DNA from: an uncultured Lachnospiraceae bacterium | GTDB lineage: Bacteria > Bacillota_A > Clostridia > Lachnospirales > Lachnospiraceae | Length of the DNA stretch: 64,000 nt | Direction: 5' to 3' | Assembly: GCA_951801245.1 (NCBI GenBank) | Contig: CATOMC010000003.1 | Span: 58,124-122,123, forward strand | Part shown: piece by piece, positions 55,494 through 64,000 of the stretch | Layout: each line of letters starts with the position of its first letter | Numbering within the stretch: the first letter of the stretch is position 1 | Made by a program: the position numbers and the translations under genes | Notes under the pieces: generated by a model | Databases searched by the model: none | What the model was told of the DNA's origin: nothing | What the model saw: only the letters and a program-made list of their open reading frames with translations

Positions 55494-56558
55494 ATGAGCA
55501 GGAAAAAGTGGGGCATTTCATTTATCGTATTGTACATATCTGTCATGTTGGCGATAGGAGGAATATTAGTGGTCGTAGATCCGTATTTCCATTTCCATGC
55601 GCCAATAGAGGGACTTTCCTATTCTCTGGAAGATGTTTTTTATGTCAATCACGGCGTTTCGAGGCATTTTTCATATGATGCCATGATAACGGGTACCTCT
55701 ATGACAAGGGATTTTAAGACGCAGGAGGCCGGTCGGCTGTTTGACCGGGAATTTGTCAGACTGACTTATCATGGGGAAGGGCTTAAGAGGATAGGAGAGA
55801 GTATCAGGACGGCTGCGGAATCCAACGAAGATCTGGATCTGGTTATCTGGGGCGTGGACACTATGTGGCTTGTGGCAGACAAAGACTGGGAGGGATATGA
55901 GGAATATCCGGATTATCTTCTGGATGACGTATGGTGGAATGATACCAACTATCTATATAATAAAGAAATCTTGTGGAAGGATGTGCTGCCCGAGATTGTC
56001 CGCACCGTGCAGGGGAAGCCTGCGGATGAGTTTGACGACTATACTTCGGAGGCTTCCGCGGGACGCTTGGCTGTTATCGAGAATTATGAACGGCCTCCCA
56101 AAGCGCAAAAGCCTGTCGGACAGGAAGAAACGGATGGACTTTTTGAGATGATGGAAAACAGTCTGGAACAAAACGTTTTGTCAGTGGTTGCGGACTATCC
56201 GGATGTGACTTTTTATATATTTTTCCCGCCATACAGCATCTGCTGGTGGGACAGTCTGGACCGGAGCGGTAAGGAGGTACTGATGAGACGGATTGATATG
56301 GAGGAGTATGCCATTGAACATCTTCTTTCATATGATAATGTGCGGCTTTTTTCCTTTTTTAATAATCATGAATTGATCTGCGATCTGGATCACTATGCGG
56401 ATGAAGCACACTACGCTGGCAGTATCAGCAGCCAGATTCTGGTCTGGATGAAGGAGGGGGAATATGAACTGACAGAGGATACTTACAGAGGGTATCTTCG
56501 GGATATTCGGGACTTTTATGGTAATTATGATTATGACAGCGTGTTTTCGGATCGTTGA
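55494..56558 (+). CDS. Membrane-anchored SGNH-like partner of the MBOAT protein
   Basis: A 354-residue protein with one N-terminal membrane segment (about residues 8-28), then an extracytoplasmic domain. YDAMITGTSMTRDF fits a GDS-type serine motif, and YADEAHYAGSISSQIL near the end fits the Asp-x-x-His block of SGNH hydrolases. In AlgJ/AlgX, DltD and PatB-type systems such a protein completes the acyl transfer next to an MBOAT. AGGTGG at 55484-55489 precedes ATG 55494; it starts 15 bases after the MBOAT stop. The polymer target is unknown. Confidence 0.8.
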   Translation: MSRKKWGISFIVLYISVMLAIGGILVVVDPYFHFHAPIEGLSYSLEDVFYVNHGVSRHFSYDAMITGTSMTRDFKTQEAGRLFDREFVRLTYHGEGLKRIGESIRTAAESNEDLDLVIWGVDTMWLVADKDWEGYEEYPDYLLDDVWWNDTNYLYNKEILWKDVLPEIVRTVQGKPADEFDDYTSEASAGRLAVIENYERPPKAQKPVGQEETDGLFEMMENSLEQNVLSVVADYPDVTFYIFFPPYSICWWDSLDRSGKEVLMRRIDMEEYAIEHLLSYDNVRLFSFFNNHELICDLDHYADEAHYAGSISSQILVWMKEGEYELTEDTYRGYLRDIRDFYGNYDYDSVFSDR

Positions 56559-56590
56559 GATGTGCGGCTGAGATTTTGGTTGATTTTCAG

Positions 56591-56619
56591 TTGAAGACGT
56601 AATCCGCTTGTGCTATAAT
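56591..56619 (+). promoter_or_regulatory. Promoter of carAB
   Basis: TTGAAG (56591-56596), 17 bases, extended -10 TGCTATAAT (TATAAT 56614-56619). Confidence 0.7.
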
Positions 56620-56697
56620 TAATCGATTTTGGATGATAAGAGTATGTCTGTGATAGTGGAAGAACAGATTGATTCAGCAGGAGGGACAGGTCATAAG

Positions 56698-57897
56698 ATG
56701 AAGGCATTCTTGATTTTAGAAGACGGCACGGTGTTTGAGGGGACTCACATCGGGGCAGACAAAGAAATTGTCAGTGAAATCGTTTTTAACACATCCATGG
56801 CAGGTTATCTGGAAGTGCTCACGGATCCATCCTATGCCGGACAGGCAGTGTGTATGACGTATCCGTTGATTGGCAATTACGGTATCTGTAAAGAGGATAT
56901 GGAATCGAGGAGGCCCTGGCCGGACGGGTTTATCGTACGGGAACTAAGCAGGCTTCCCAGTAATTTCAGATGTGGTATGACAATTCAGCAATTTCTGGAG
57001 CAAAATGGTGTACCGGGCATCGCCGGGATCGATACCAGAGCTCTTACAAGGATTCTCCGTGAAAAAGGTACCATGAATGGTATGATCACCACCAATGAGA
57101 ATTATGATCTGGACGAAATCATTCCCAAGTTACAATCCTATACGACAGGCAAGGTAGTGGAACGTGTTAGCTGCAAGGAGAAATATACGCTGCAGGGTAC
57201 GCAGGAGATCGCCGATAACGGGCCTTATTCGGGCAGCAGTGTATTCCGGAAAGAGGAGTATGCTGCCGGGATCCGGGAAAAGAAACCGAGTCTGGTCAGA
57301 ACATTAAATGGAAAAGGGCTTAAGGTGGCACTGTTAGACCTGGGGGCCAAGGATAATATCGCCAGGTCACTGGCGGCCAGAGGCTGTGATGTGACAGTCT
57401 ATCCGGCATGGACCACGGCGGCAGAGATTCTGGCAGATAAACCGGACGGCATTATGCTTAGCAACGGGCCGGGAGACCCCAAGGAGTGCACTGTTATAAT
57501 AGAAGAAATACGAAAGCTTTATGAGTCGGATGTGCCGATTTTCGCCATTTGTCTGGGGCATCAGTTGATGGCGTTAGCAGCCGGGGCCGACACGTTTAAG
57601 ATGAAATACGGGCACCGGGGCGGCAATCACCCGGTGAAGGATCTGAAGACTGGCCGGGTCTACATTTCTTCCCAGAACCATGGTTATGTGGTGGATATGG
57701 ACAAGCTGGATCCGCAGGTGGCAGTACCTGCCTTTATCAATGTCAACGACGGCACGAATGAGGGGCTTTCTTATACCGGGAAAAATATCTTCACGGTGCA
57801 GTTCCATCCGGAAGCCTGCCCCGGGCCGCAGGATTCGTCCTATTTGTTTGACAGATTTATCGAGACAATGCGAAAGGAGGGAACATGCCATGCCTAA
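56698..57897 (+). CDS. carA: Carbamoyl-phosphate synthase small subunit
   Basis: The glutaminase subunit (399 aa) supplies ammonia for carbamoyl phosphate in pyrimidine and arginine synthesis. Landmarks are the N-terminal domain (LEDGTVFEGTHIGADKE; MAGYLEVLTDPSYAGQ), the class I glutaminase Cys in FAICLGHQLMAL, GHRGGNHPVKDL, and the His-Glu pair in VQFHPEACPGP. ATG 56698 starts the conserved sequence; GGAGGGACAGG lies upstream. A longer in-frame reading from 56629 is not supported. It overlaps carB by 8 bases. Confidence 0.96.
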   Translation: MKAFLILEDGTVFEGTHIGADKEIVSEIVFNTSMAGYLEVLTDPSYAGQAVCMTYPLIGNYGICKEDMESRRPWPDGFIVRELSRLPSNFRCGMTIQQFLEQNGVPGIAGIDTRALTRILREKGTMNGMITTNENYDLDEIIPKLQSYTTGKVVERVSCKEKYTLQGTQEIADNGPYSGSSVFRKEEYAAGIREKKPSLVRTLNGKGLKVALLDLGAKDNIARSLAARGCDVTVYPAWTTAAEILADKPDGIMLSNGPGDPKECTVIIEEIRKLYESDVPIFAICLGHQLMALAAGADTFKMKYGHRGGNHPVKDLKTGRVYISSQNHGYVVDMDKLDPQVAVPAFINVNDGTNEGLSYTGKNIFTVQFHPEACPGPQDSSYLFDRFIETMRKEGTCHA

Positions 57898-60800
57898 GAA
57901 TCTGAATGTAAAAAGAGTGTTGGTGATTGGGTCCGGGCCGATTGTGATCGGGCAGGCGGCGGAGTTTGATTATGCGGGTACCCAGGCATGCCGTTCTTTG
58001 AAAGAAGAGGGCATGGAGGTCATTTTGGTGAACTCTAATCCGGCAACGATTATGACGGACGGTGATATCGCAGATAAAGTATATATAGAACCTCTGACAA
58101 CCAAGGTATTAGAGCAGATCATACTGAAGGAAAAACCGGATTCCCTGCTTCCCAATATGGGGGGACAGGCGGGACTGAACCTGGGGATGGAGTTAGATGA
58201 ATCCGGGTTCTTAAGGGAGCATGGCGTGACGCTTCTTGGTACCACGGCTAAGACGATCCGCAAGGCAGAAGACCGACTGGAATTCAAGGAGACCATGGAA
58301 AAAATCGGGGAGCCGTGTGCCCCGTCTCTGGTGGTGGAAAATATAGAGGACGGTGTGACTTTTGCCAATCAGATCGGCTATCCGGTGGTGCTTCGTCCGG
58401 CCTATACATTAGGAGGCTCCGGCGGCGGGATAGCGCACAATCAGGTGCAGTTAGAAGAAATCCTGGCCAACGGCCTGCGGCTTTCCCGGGTGGGGCAGGT
58501 GCTGGTGGAGCGCTGTATCGCAGGCTGGAAAGAGATTGAGTATGAAGTCATGCGGGACGGGGCAGGTAACTGCATCACGGTCTGTAATATGGAAAACATC
58601 GATCCGGTGGGTGTGCATACCGGGGACAGCATTGTGGTGGCGCCTTCTCAGACTTTGGGGGATAAAGAGTACCAGATGCTTAGAAGCTCTGCCCTCAATA
58701 TCATCAATGAACTGGGCATTACCGGCGGCTGTAACGTACAGTTTGCCCTGCATCCCACCAGTTTTGAATATTGTGTGATCGAGGTAAATCCCCGTGTGAG
58801 CCGTTCTTCCGCCCTGGCCAGTAAGGCTACCGGATACCCAATAGCCAAAGTGGCGGCGAAGATTGCGCTGGGTTATACACTGGATGAGATTAAGAATGCG
58901 ATTACCGGCAAGACCTATGCCAGTTTCGAGCCTACGCTGGATTATTGTGTGGTAAAGATACCAAGACTTCCTTTCGATAAATTTATTACGGCGAAGCGGA
59001 CCCTCACGACCCAGATGAAAGCCACGGGCGAGGTCATGAGTATCAGCAATAATTTTGAGGGCGCACTGATGAAGGCAATCCGCTCTCTCGAACAGCATGT
59101 GGACTGCCTGCGCAGTTATGATTTTACACAGTTGTCCCGGGAAGAACTGTTGGAGCGACTGGAAATCGTGGATGACCAGCGGATCTATCTCATTGCGGAG
59201 GCTGTACGCAAGGGAATTGACTACGAGACTATTCATGATATTACAATGGTAGATGTATGGTTTATTGATAAAATTGCCATTCTCACGGAAATGGAGGCGG
59301 CATTGGAGAAAGGGCCGCTTACCGTAGAACTCTTAAAAGAGGCCAAACGGATCGAGTTTCCGGATAACGTGATCGCAAGGCTTACCGGTAAGAGTGAAGA
59401 CGAGATTAAAAAGATGCGCTATGATAACGGTATTGTGGCGGCCTTTAAGATGGTGGATACCTGTGCGGCGGAGTTTGCGGCTTCCACCCCTTATTACTAT
59501 TCCGTATTTGGTTCCGAGACGGAAGTAGCAGAGTCTCACCCTAAGAAAAAGGTATTGGTGCTTGGTTCCGGGCCAATCCGGATCGGGCAGGGTATCGAGT
59601 TTGATTACTGCTCTGTCCATGCCACCTGGGCCTTTGCCAGAGCGGGCTATGAAACGATCATCATCAATAACAACCCGGAGACGGTCAGTACCGACTTTGA
59701 TATCGCAGATAAACTGTATTTCGAGCCGCTGACGCCGGAGGATGTGGAAAATATTGTTAATGTGGAGAAGCCTGACGGTGCGGTAGTGCAGTTTGGCGGT
59801 CAGACAGCCATTAAGCTGACGGAGAGCCTGATGAAAATGGGCGTGCCGATCCTGGGCACGAAGGCAGAGGATGTGGACGCTGCAGAGGACAGAGAGCTTT
59901 TTGATAAAATACTGGAAGAGACGCAGATTCCCAGAGCCGCAGGCGGCACCGTCTACACGGCCGAGCAGGCCAAAGAAGTGGCGAACCGTCTTGGGTATCC
60001 GGTATTGGTGCGGCCGTCCTACGTGTTGGGCGGACAGGGGATGCAGATTGCCATCTCCGATGAAGAGATTGAGGAGTTTATGGCGGTCATCAACCGCTAC
60101 GAACAGGATCATCCGATCCTGGTAGATAAATATCTGCAGGGTAAAGAACTGGAAGTGGATGCAGTCTGCGATGGGACAGACGTGCTGATTCCGGGTATTA
60201 TGGAGCATATCGAGCGCACAGGGGTCCATTCCGGGGACAGCATTTCCGTGTATCCCGCCCCCACGGTAAGCGAGAAGGTCAAGGAGACCATTGCAGAGTA
60301 TTCCAGAAGACTGGCCAAGGCCCTGCATGTCATCGGTCTGATCAATATTCAGTTTATTGCGGTGGGGGACGAGGTGTATGTGATCGAAGTCAACCCCCGA
60401 TCTTCCCGTACCGTACCCTATATCAGCAAGGTGACGGGAATCCCCATCGTAGATCTGGCAACGGAAGTGATCATTGGCAGGAAGATCAAAGACCTGGGGT
60501 ATACGCCTGGCTTACAGCCTGCGGCGGATTATTTCGCCATCAAGATGCCGGTCTTTTCCTTTGAAAAAATCCGTGGTGCGGAGATCAGCTTAGGGCCGGA
60601 GATGAAGTCTACCGGTGAGTGTCTTGGTATTGCCAGAACTTTTAACGAGGCGCTTTACAAGGCATTCCTGGGCGCCGGGGTCAATCTGCCCAAACATAAG
60701 CAAATGATCATTACGGTCAAAGACGCCGATAAGGGCGAGGCTATCGAAGTGGCAAGACGTTTTGAGAAGCTGGGATACATCATTTATGCCACCAGAAGTA

Positions 60801-61111
60801 CGGCCAAAGCCCTCAACGATGCCGGCGTGAAAGCCCGTAAAGTCAATAAAATTCAGCAGGAATCCCCCACGGTCATGGACCTGATCCTGGGGCATAGAAT
60901 CGATTTGGTCATTGACACCCCAACCCAGGGCCGTGACAAGAACAGAGACGGTTTCCTGATCAGGCGGACCGCCATCGAGACGGGCGTTAACTGTATCACC
61001 GCCATGGACACGGCGGCAGCGCTGATTACAAGCCTGGAGAATGCGGAGTCTCAAGAAGAGATGGAGTTGATTGATGTGGCTTCCATAACACGGCGTGAAA
61101 AGTACTTCTAA
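57890..61111 (+). CDS. carB: Carbamoyl-phosphate synthase large subunit
   Basis: The 1073-residue synthetase subunit with two ATP-grasp halves (VLVIGSGPIVIGQAAEFDYA and VLVLGSGPIRIGQGIEFDYC starts), the IEVNPRVSRSSALASK and IEVNPRSSRTVPYISK motifs, and the C-terminal MGS-like allosteric domain (DLVIDTPTQGRDKNRDG). ATG 57890 lies within the end of carA with AAAGGAGGG upstream, showing coupling. A complex hairpin ends the operon. Confidence 0.97.
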   Translation: MPKNLNVKRVLVIGSGPIVIGQAAEFDYAGTQACRSLKEEGMEVILVNSNPATIMTDGDIADKVYIEPLTTKVLEQIILKEKPDSLLPNMGGQAGLNLGMELDESGFLREHGVTLLGTTAKTIRKAEDRLEFKETMEKIGEPCAPSLVVENIEDGVTFANQIGYPVVLRPAYTLGGSGGGIAHNQVQLEEILANGLRLSRVGQVLVERCIAGWKEIEYEVMRDGAGNCITVCNMENIDPVGVHTGDSIVVAPSQTLGDKEYQMLRSSALNIINELGITGGCNVQFALHPTSFEYCVIEVNPRVSRSSALASKATGYPIAKVAAKIALGYTLDEIKNAITGKTYASFEPTLDYCVVKIPRLPFDKFITAKRTLTTQMKATGEVMSISNNFEGALMKAIRSLEQHVDCLRSYDFTQLSREELLERLEIVDDQRIYLIAEAVRKGIDYETIHDITMVDVWFIDKIAILTEMEAALEKGPLTVELLKEAKRIEFPDNVIARLTGKSEDEIKKMRYDNGIVAAFKMVDTCAAEFAASTPYYYSVFGSETEVAESHPKKKVLVLGSGPIRIGQGIEFDYCSVHATWAFARAGYETIIINNNPETVSTDFDIADKLYFEPLTPEDVENIVNVEKPDGAVVQFGGQTAIKLTESLMKMGVPILGTKAEDVDAAEDRELFDKILEETQIPRAAGGTVYTAEQAKEVANRLGYPVLVRPSYVLGGQGMQIAISDEEIEEFMAVINRYEQDHPILVDKYLQGKELEVDAVCDGTDVLIPGIMEHIERTGVHSGDSISVYPAPTVSEKVKETIAEYSRRLAKALHVIGLINIQFIAVGDEVYVIEVNPRSSRTVPYISKVTGIPIVDLATEVIIGRKIKDLGYTPGLQPAADYFAIKMPVFSFEKIRGAEISLGPEMKSTGECLGIARTFNEALYKAFLGAGVNLPKHKQMIITVKDADKGEAIEVARRFEKLGYIIYATRSTAKALNDAGVKARKVNKIQQESPTVMDLILGHRIDLVIDTPTQGRDKNRDGFLIRRTAIETGVNCITAMDTAAALITSLENAESQEEMELIDVASITRREKYF

Positions 61112-61150
61112 AAACGTCCCGCCATAGGACGGGACGTCTTTAGAAGTACT
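61101..61150. terminator. Compound hairpin after carB, dispersed repeat copy 2
   Basis: Outer arms AGTACTTCT / AGAAGTACT and inner arms ACGTCCCG / CGGGACGT. Read on the minus strand its core matches the hairpin at 19056-19101 (CCGTCCTATGGCGGGACG then TTTAGAA). Confidence 0.8.
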
Positions 61151-61180
61151 AGGAGTGGCAGTGCAACAGAGGGGAATTGT

Positions 61181-61891
61181 GTGAACAGAGTCAGGAATTA
61201 TCAGAAGGAACTTGATAGCATCATAGAGAATTTGTCGGCGCGTCAGATGGCAGGCGCGGGGGAGGGGACGGTGCAGCGTCCCAGGCTCCTTTTACATGCC
61301 TGCTGTGCGCCCTGCAGCAGTTATTGCATGGAATATCTGCGGGCGTATTTTGATCTGACGTTGTTTTATTATAATCCGAATATCACAGAGGATGCGGAAT
61401 ACCGTAAGCGGGTGGAAGAGGAGAAGCGGCTCATTGCGGCTCTGAATGCACAGCCGTATGAGAATTTGGAGCGACAGACAGGGGAAAATATCATTAAACT
61501 GTTAGAAGGAGACTATGATCCGGCTCGTTTCTATGAGATTACCAAAGGACTTGAGCAGTGCCCGGAGGGCGGTGAGCGGTGCTTTCGATGCTATGAACTG
61601 CGGCTTCGGGAGAGCGCGGAAGCCGCAAGAAGATTACAGTTTGATTACTTTACCACAACACTCACCATCAGCCCCTTAAAAAACGCGGCCAGACTCAATG
61701 AGATCGGGGAGCGGCTTGGAGTAGAATACGGCGTGGCATACCTTCCATCGGATTTTAAGAAAAGAAACGGTTATAAGCGTTCTATAGAACTGTCTAAAGA
61801 ATATCACCTATATCGGCAGGATTATTGCGGATGTGTATATTCCCGAATGGAACGGGAGAGGCAGAAGCAGGCAGTGGTAATCGGGGGATGA
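61181..61891 (+). CDS. queH: Epoxyqueuosine reductase QueH
   Basis: QueH (formerly DUF208) reduces epoxyqueuosine to queuosine in tRNA and replaces QueG. The 236-residue protein has the conserved Cys motifs: LLLHACCAPCSSYCMEYL near residue 40, CFRCYELRLRESA and a late YCGCVYSR. These Cys bind an iron-sulphur cluster and a second metal. The start is GTG 61181 with AGAGGGG at 61168-61174. It is a single gene between carB and argS. Confidence 0.95.
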   Translation: MNRVRNYQKELDSIIENLSARQMAGAGEGTVQRPRLLLHACCAPCSSYCMEYLRAYFDLTLFYYNPNITEDAEYRKRVEEEKRLIAALNAQPYENLERQTGENIIKLLEGDYDPARFYEITKGLEQCPEGGERCFRCYELRLRESAEAARRLQFDYFTTTLTISPLKNAARLNEIGERLGVEYGVAYLPSDFKKRNGYKRSIELSKEYHLYRQDYCGCVYSRMERERQKQAVVIGG

Positions 61892-61932
61892 GATTTGTGT
61901 ACAGACGGTTCCGCACAGAATGGCGGATGAAG

Positions 61933-61960
61933 TTGACTTTTAGGCAGAAAAAGGTACAAT
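61933..61960 (+). promoter_or_regulatory. Promoter of argS
   Basis: TTGACT (61933-61938), 16 bases, TACAAT (61955-61960). The leader of about 105 bases has no T-box features that I can see. Confidence 0.65.
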
Positions 61961-62073
61961 GGTAAAAGATATCAGTGAAACCGAAATTATGGCGGTCAGT
62001 GTGAGAAGGTAAGAATCTTTGTAAAGAGAACAGAGAAATACCGGGAAAAAGTGACAAAGAAAGGTAACAGAAC

Positions 62074-63855
62074 ATGCAGAAAATATTAGACCAGATTTCA
62101 GAACAGATGATGGCGGCCTTTGAGGCGGCAGGGTATGACGGGGCGTTAGGCAAAGTCACACTGTCCAACCGTCCCGATCTTTGTGAATTTCAGTGTAACG
62201 GTGCCATGGCAGGTGCGAAAAGATACCATAAGGCACCGATTATGATTGCCCAGGAAGTGGCCGGAAAGCTTGAAAACAGTGAAGTCTTTGGAGAAGTGAG
62301 CGCTGTGGCACCGGGATTTTTGAATCTGAAACTGAAAGAATCCTTTCTGAAAGGATATTTAAACGAAATGCAGCAGTCGGATAAATTCGGTCTCACCATG
62401 CCGGAGAATCCGCAGAAGATCATTCTGGACTACGGCGGGCCGAATGTTGCCAAGCCTCTGCATGTGGGGCATTTGCGTTCAGCCATTATCGGAGAGAGTA
62501 TCAAGCGTATCTGCCGGTATGCGGGTCATGACGTAACAGGTGATATTCATTTAGGTGACTGGGGGCTGCAGATGGGACTGATTATCACGGAACTGCAGAA
62601 GAGACAGCCGGAACTTGTCTATTTTGACGAGAGTTATACCGGGGAGTACCCTGCGCAAGCACCCTTTACCATAGGAGAACTGGAAGAGATTTATCCTACC
62701 GCCAGCGCCAAGTCTAAGGAAGATGAGGCGTATAAGGCGGCGGCTATGGAGGCTACCTTCAAATTGCAAAGCGGTGTACGCGGCTACCGCGCCCTGTGGC
62801 AGCATATCATCAAAGTGTCTGTTGCGGATTTGAAGAAAAATTATGATAACCTGCAGGTTTCCTTTGACCTTTGGAAAGGAGAGTCCGATGTCCACGATAT
62901 CATTCCGGGAATGGTGGAGCAGATGAAGCAAGACGGTTTTGCCTACGAGAGCGAGGGCGCCTGGGTGGTAGACGTGAAAGAAGAGATGGATACCAGAGAG
63001 ATTCCGCCCTGCATGATTTTAAAATCGGACGGTGCGGCCTTATATAATACAACAGACCTTGCCACAATAAAGGACCGGGTGGCAAACTATGACCCGGACA
63101 AGATGATCTATCTGACGGACAAGCGTCAGGAACTGTACTTTGAGCAGGTGTTCCGCTGTGCAAGAAAGACAGGACTCGTGAAGCCTGATACCAAACTGGT
63201 GCATATCGGATTCGGCACCATGAACGGTAAGGACGGCAAGCCCTTTAAGACCAGAGAGGGCGGTGTCATGCGTCTGGAGCGTCTGATCAGTGAGATCAAT
63301 GAAGAGATGATCCGTAAGATTCATGAAAATGCGCAGACCAAAGGATACCAGGTGAAGGAAGAGGAAGCACAGGAGACGGCGAAGGTCGTGGGACTTGCGG
63401 CAATCAAATATGGAGATCTCTCCAATCAGGCTTCCAAGGATTATATTTTCGACATGGATCGCTTTACCTCCTTTGAGGGAGATACGGGGCCGTACATCCT
63501 CTATACCATTGTACGGATCAAGTCAATCCTGAATAAGTATGAGGAACAGGGTGGAAAATTGACTGATATAGTCATTCGAGAAGCCTTAAACCCTTCCGAA
63601 AAAGCCCTGATGTTGGAACTGACCAAATTTCACGGGATGATGGAACTTTCCTTTGAGGAGATTGCACCGCACAGGATTTGTGCTTATATTTATGATCTGG
63701 CCAACGCCTTCAACAGATTTTATCATGAGACGAAAATTCTCACAGAAACGGATGAGGAGAAGAAAGCAGGCTGGATTGCCGTGTTGAAATTGACCAGAGA
63801 AGTTCTGGAGGTCTGCATTGACTTGTTAGGTTTTGAGGCACCGGACAGAATGTAG
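62074..63855 (+). CDS. argS: Arginyl-tRNA synthetase
   Basis: A class I synthetase of 593 aa that charges tRNA-Arg. It has the N-terminal additional domain, then the HIGH motif as PLHVGHLRSAIIGES, GDIHLGDWGLQMG, LYNTTDLATIKDRV, the KMSK-region variant FKTREGGVMRLERLI, and the C-terminal anticodon-binding helices. The classical KMSK is replaced, as in many ArgRS. An AAAGG site lies 10-14 bases before ATG 62074. Confidence 0.97.
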   Translation: MQKILDQISEQMMAAFEAAGYDGALGKVTLSNRPDLCEFQCNGAMAGAKRYHKAPIMIAQEVAGKLENSEVFGEVSAVAPGFLNLKLKESFLKGYLNEMQQSDKFGLTMPENPQKIILDYGGPNVAKPLHVGHLRSAIIGESIKRICRYAGHDVTGDIHLGDWGLQMGLIITELQKRQPELVYFDESYTGEYPAQAPFTIGELEEIYPTASAKSKEDEAYKAAAMEATFKLQSGVRGYRALWQHIIKVSVADLKKNYDNLQVSFDLWKGESDVHDIIPGMVEQMKQDGFAYESEGAWVVDVKEEMDTREIPPCMILKSDGAALYNTTDLATIKDRVANYDPDKMIYLTDKRQELYFEQVFRCARKTGLVKPDTKLVHIGFGTMNGKDGKPFKTREGGVMRLERLISEINEEMIRKIHENAQTKGYQVKEEEAQETAKVVGLAAIKYGDLSNQASKDYIFDMDRFTSFEGDTGPYILYTIVRIKSILNKYEEQGGKLTDIVIREALNPSEKALMLELTKFHGMMELSFEEIAPHRICAYIYDLANAFNRFYHETKILTETDEEKKAGWIAVLKLTREVLEVCIDLLGFEAPDRM

Positions 63856-63888
63856 GCGGGATAAAATTTTCTTGGTAACAGTTCAGCC

Positions 63889-63940
63889 TTCCGGCTGAAG
63901 CAACGGGTATAGCACCGGCTAAAATATAGCCGGTGTGCCC
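63889..63940 (+). terminator. Hairpins after argS
   Basis: TTCAGCC-ttc-CGGCTGAA (about 63881-63898) and GCACCGGCTA / TAGCCGGTGTGC (about 63912-63939). A T stretch (CTTTTTC) follows further on. The second hairpin may serve both directions. Confidence 0.5.
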
Positions 63941-63999
63941 ATAAATATCTTTTTCATGTTTTCAACGATCACCATTTCTCTTTTCTTTAGGGTTTCTAC
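63919..63999 (-). CDS. Possible C-terminal end of a minus-strand gene (truncated)
   Basis: On the minus strand one frame is open from the window edge to TAG at about 63919 and reads ETLKKREMVIVENMKKIFMG and TPAIF. Twenty-six codons are too few to identify, and chance is possible. Confidence 0.25.
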   Translation of the reverse strand, partial: VETLKKREMVIVENMKKIFMGTPAIF

Positions 64000-64000
64000 C

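Noticed and set aside
61961..62073. T-box leader of argS
   Set aside because: The leader is only about 105 bases, with no T-box sequence and no terminator/antiterminator pair.
63980..64000. GGTTTCTACC at the end as the start of a purine riboswitch
   Set aside because: Only a short string matches; the preceding P1 and P2 pattern is absent, and the rest of any aptamer lies outside the window.

Overview
The window looks like chromosome of a gut-type Lachnospiraceae (Clostridia). The grounds are strong AGGAGG-type ribosome sites, sigma-A promoters of the TTGACA-N17-TATAAT type, a ClpC-type Clp ATPase, a one-chain PurL, QueH, a DUF3842 protein, OFA-type and YitT-type membrane proteins, and several plant-polysaccharide and alpha-glucan gene sets. 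No rRNA, CRISPR array, prophage or complete insertion sequence was seen. One tRNA (Trp, CCA) is present.

Layout. 1-8.4 kb: 3' end of clpC, a small conserved protein, radA, an LCP-family cell-wall ligase, a two-gene ABC exporter with an asymmetric (one degenerate, one consensus) ATP-site pair, and a lipoprotein. 8.4-11.5 kb: tRNA-Trp, a MATE exporter, a decayed RadC-like gene and a GNAT acetyltransferase. 11.5-24.5 kb: a galactan/galactoside region with a secreted GH53 endo-galactanase broken by a 2-base frameshift, a class II aldolase, a GH42 beta-galactosidase, its divergent LacI-type regulator, an unrecognised 612-residue protein with a small zinc-ribbon partner, and an intact cytoplasmic GH53. 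A shared TTGCGCAA operator links the GH42/LacI intergenic region to the promoter of the 612-residue protein, so these genes probably form one regulon. Two decayed Rpn-family nuclease copies, each still carrying a near-perfect promoter, flank a DUF3842 gene in the middle. 24.5-32.4 kb: a maltodextrin system (LacI regulator, malQ, binding protein, two permeases, alpha-amylase lipoprotein) without its own ATPase, with many hairpins between genes.

32.4-43.8 kb: an OFA-type transporter, a large protein with an N-terminal cyclic-nucleotide-binding-like domain and an unknown 600-residue remainder, a small conserved protein, a TetR regulator, a pair of M14-like deacylase proteins of which the second has lost its metal ligands, and purL. 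43.8-51.8 kb: a sugar-amine catabolic cluster with a FrlB-like SIS deglycase, a HAD phosphatase, two GntR/HutC regulators, a full mannose-family PTS (IIA, IIB, IIC, IID), a second GlmS-like SIS protein and a YitT protein. It matches the logic of fructoselysine/glucoselysine PTS operons. 51.8-56.6 kb: a structured leader, gene debris, an ABC exporter joined to an Uma2 remnant, and an MBOAT acyltransferase (with a run of nine G) plus its membrane-anchored SGNH-like partner. 56.6-64 kb: carAB, queH, argS and perhaps the tail of a minus-strand gene.

The most promising items for new biology are the TTGCGCAA regulon with its unrecognised 612-residue member, the two-deglycase PTS cluster, the paired active/inactive M14-like proteins, the 751-residue cyclic-nucleotide-domain protein, and the possibly phase-variable acyltransferase.
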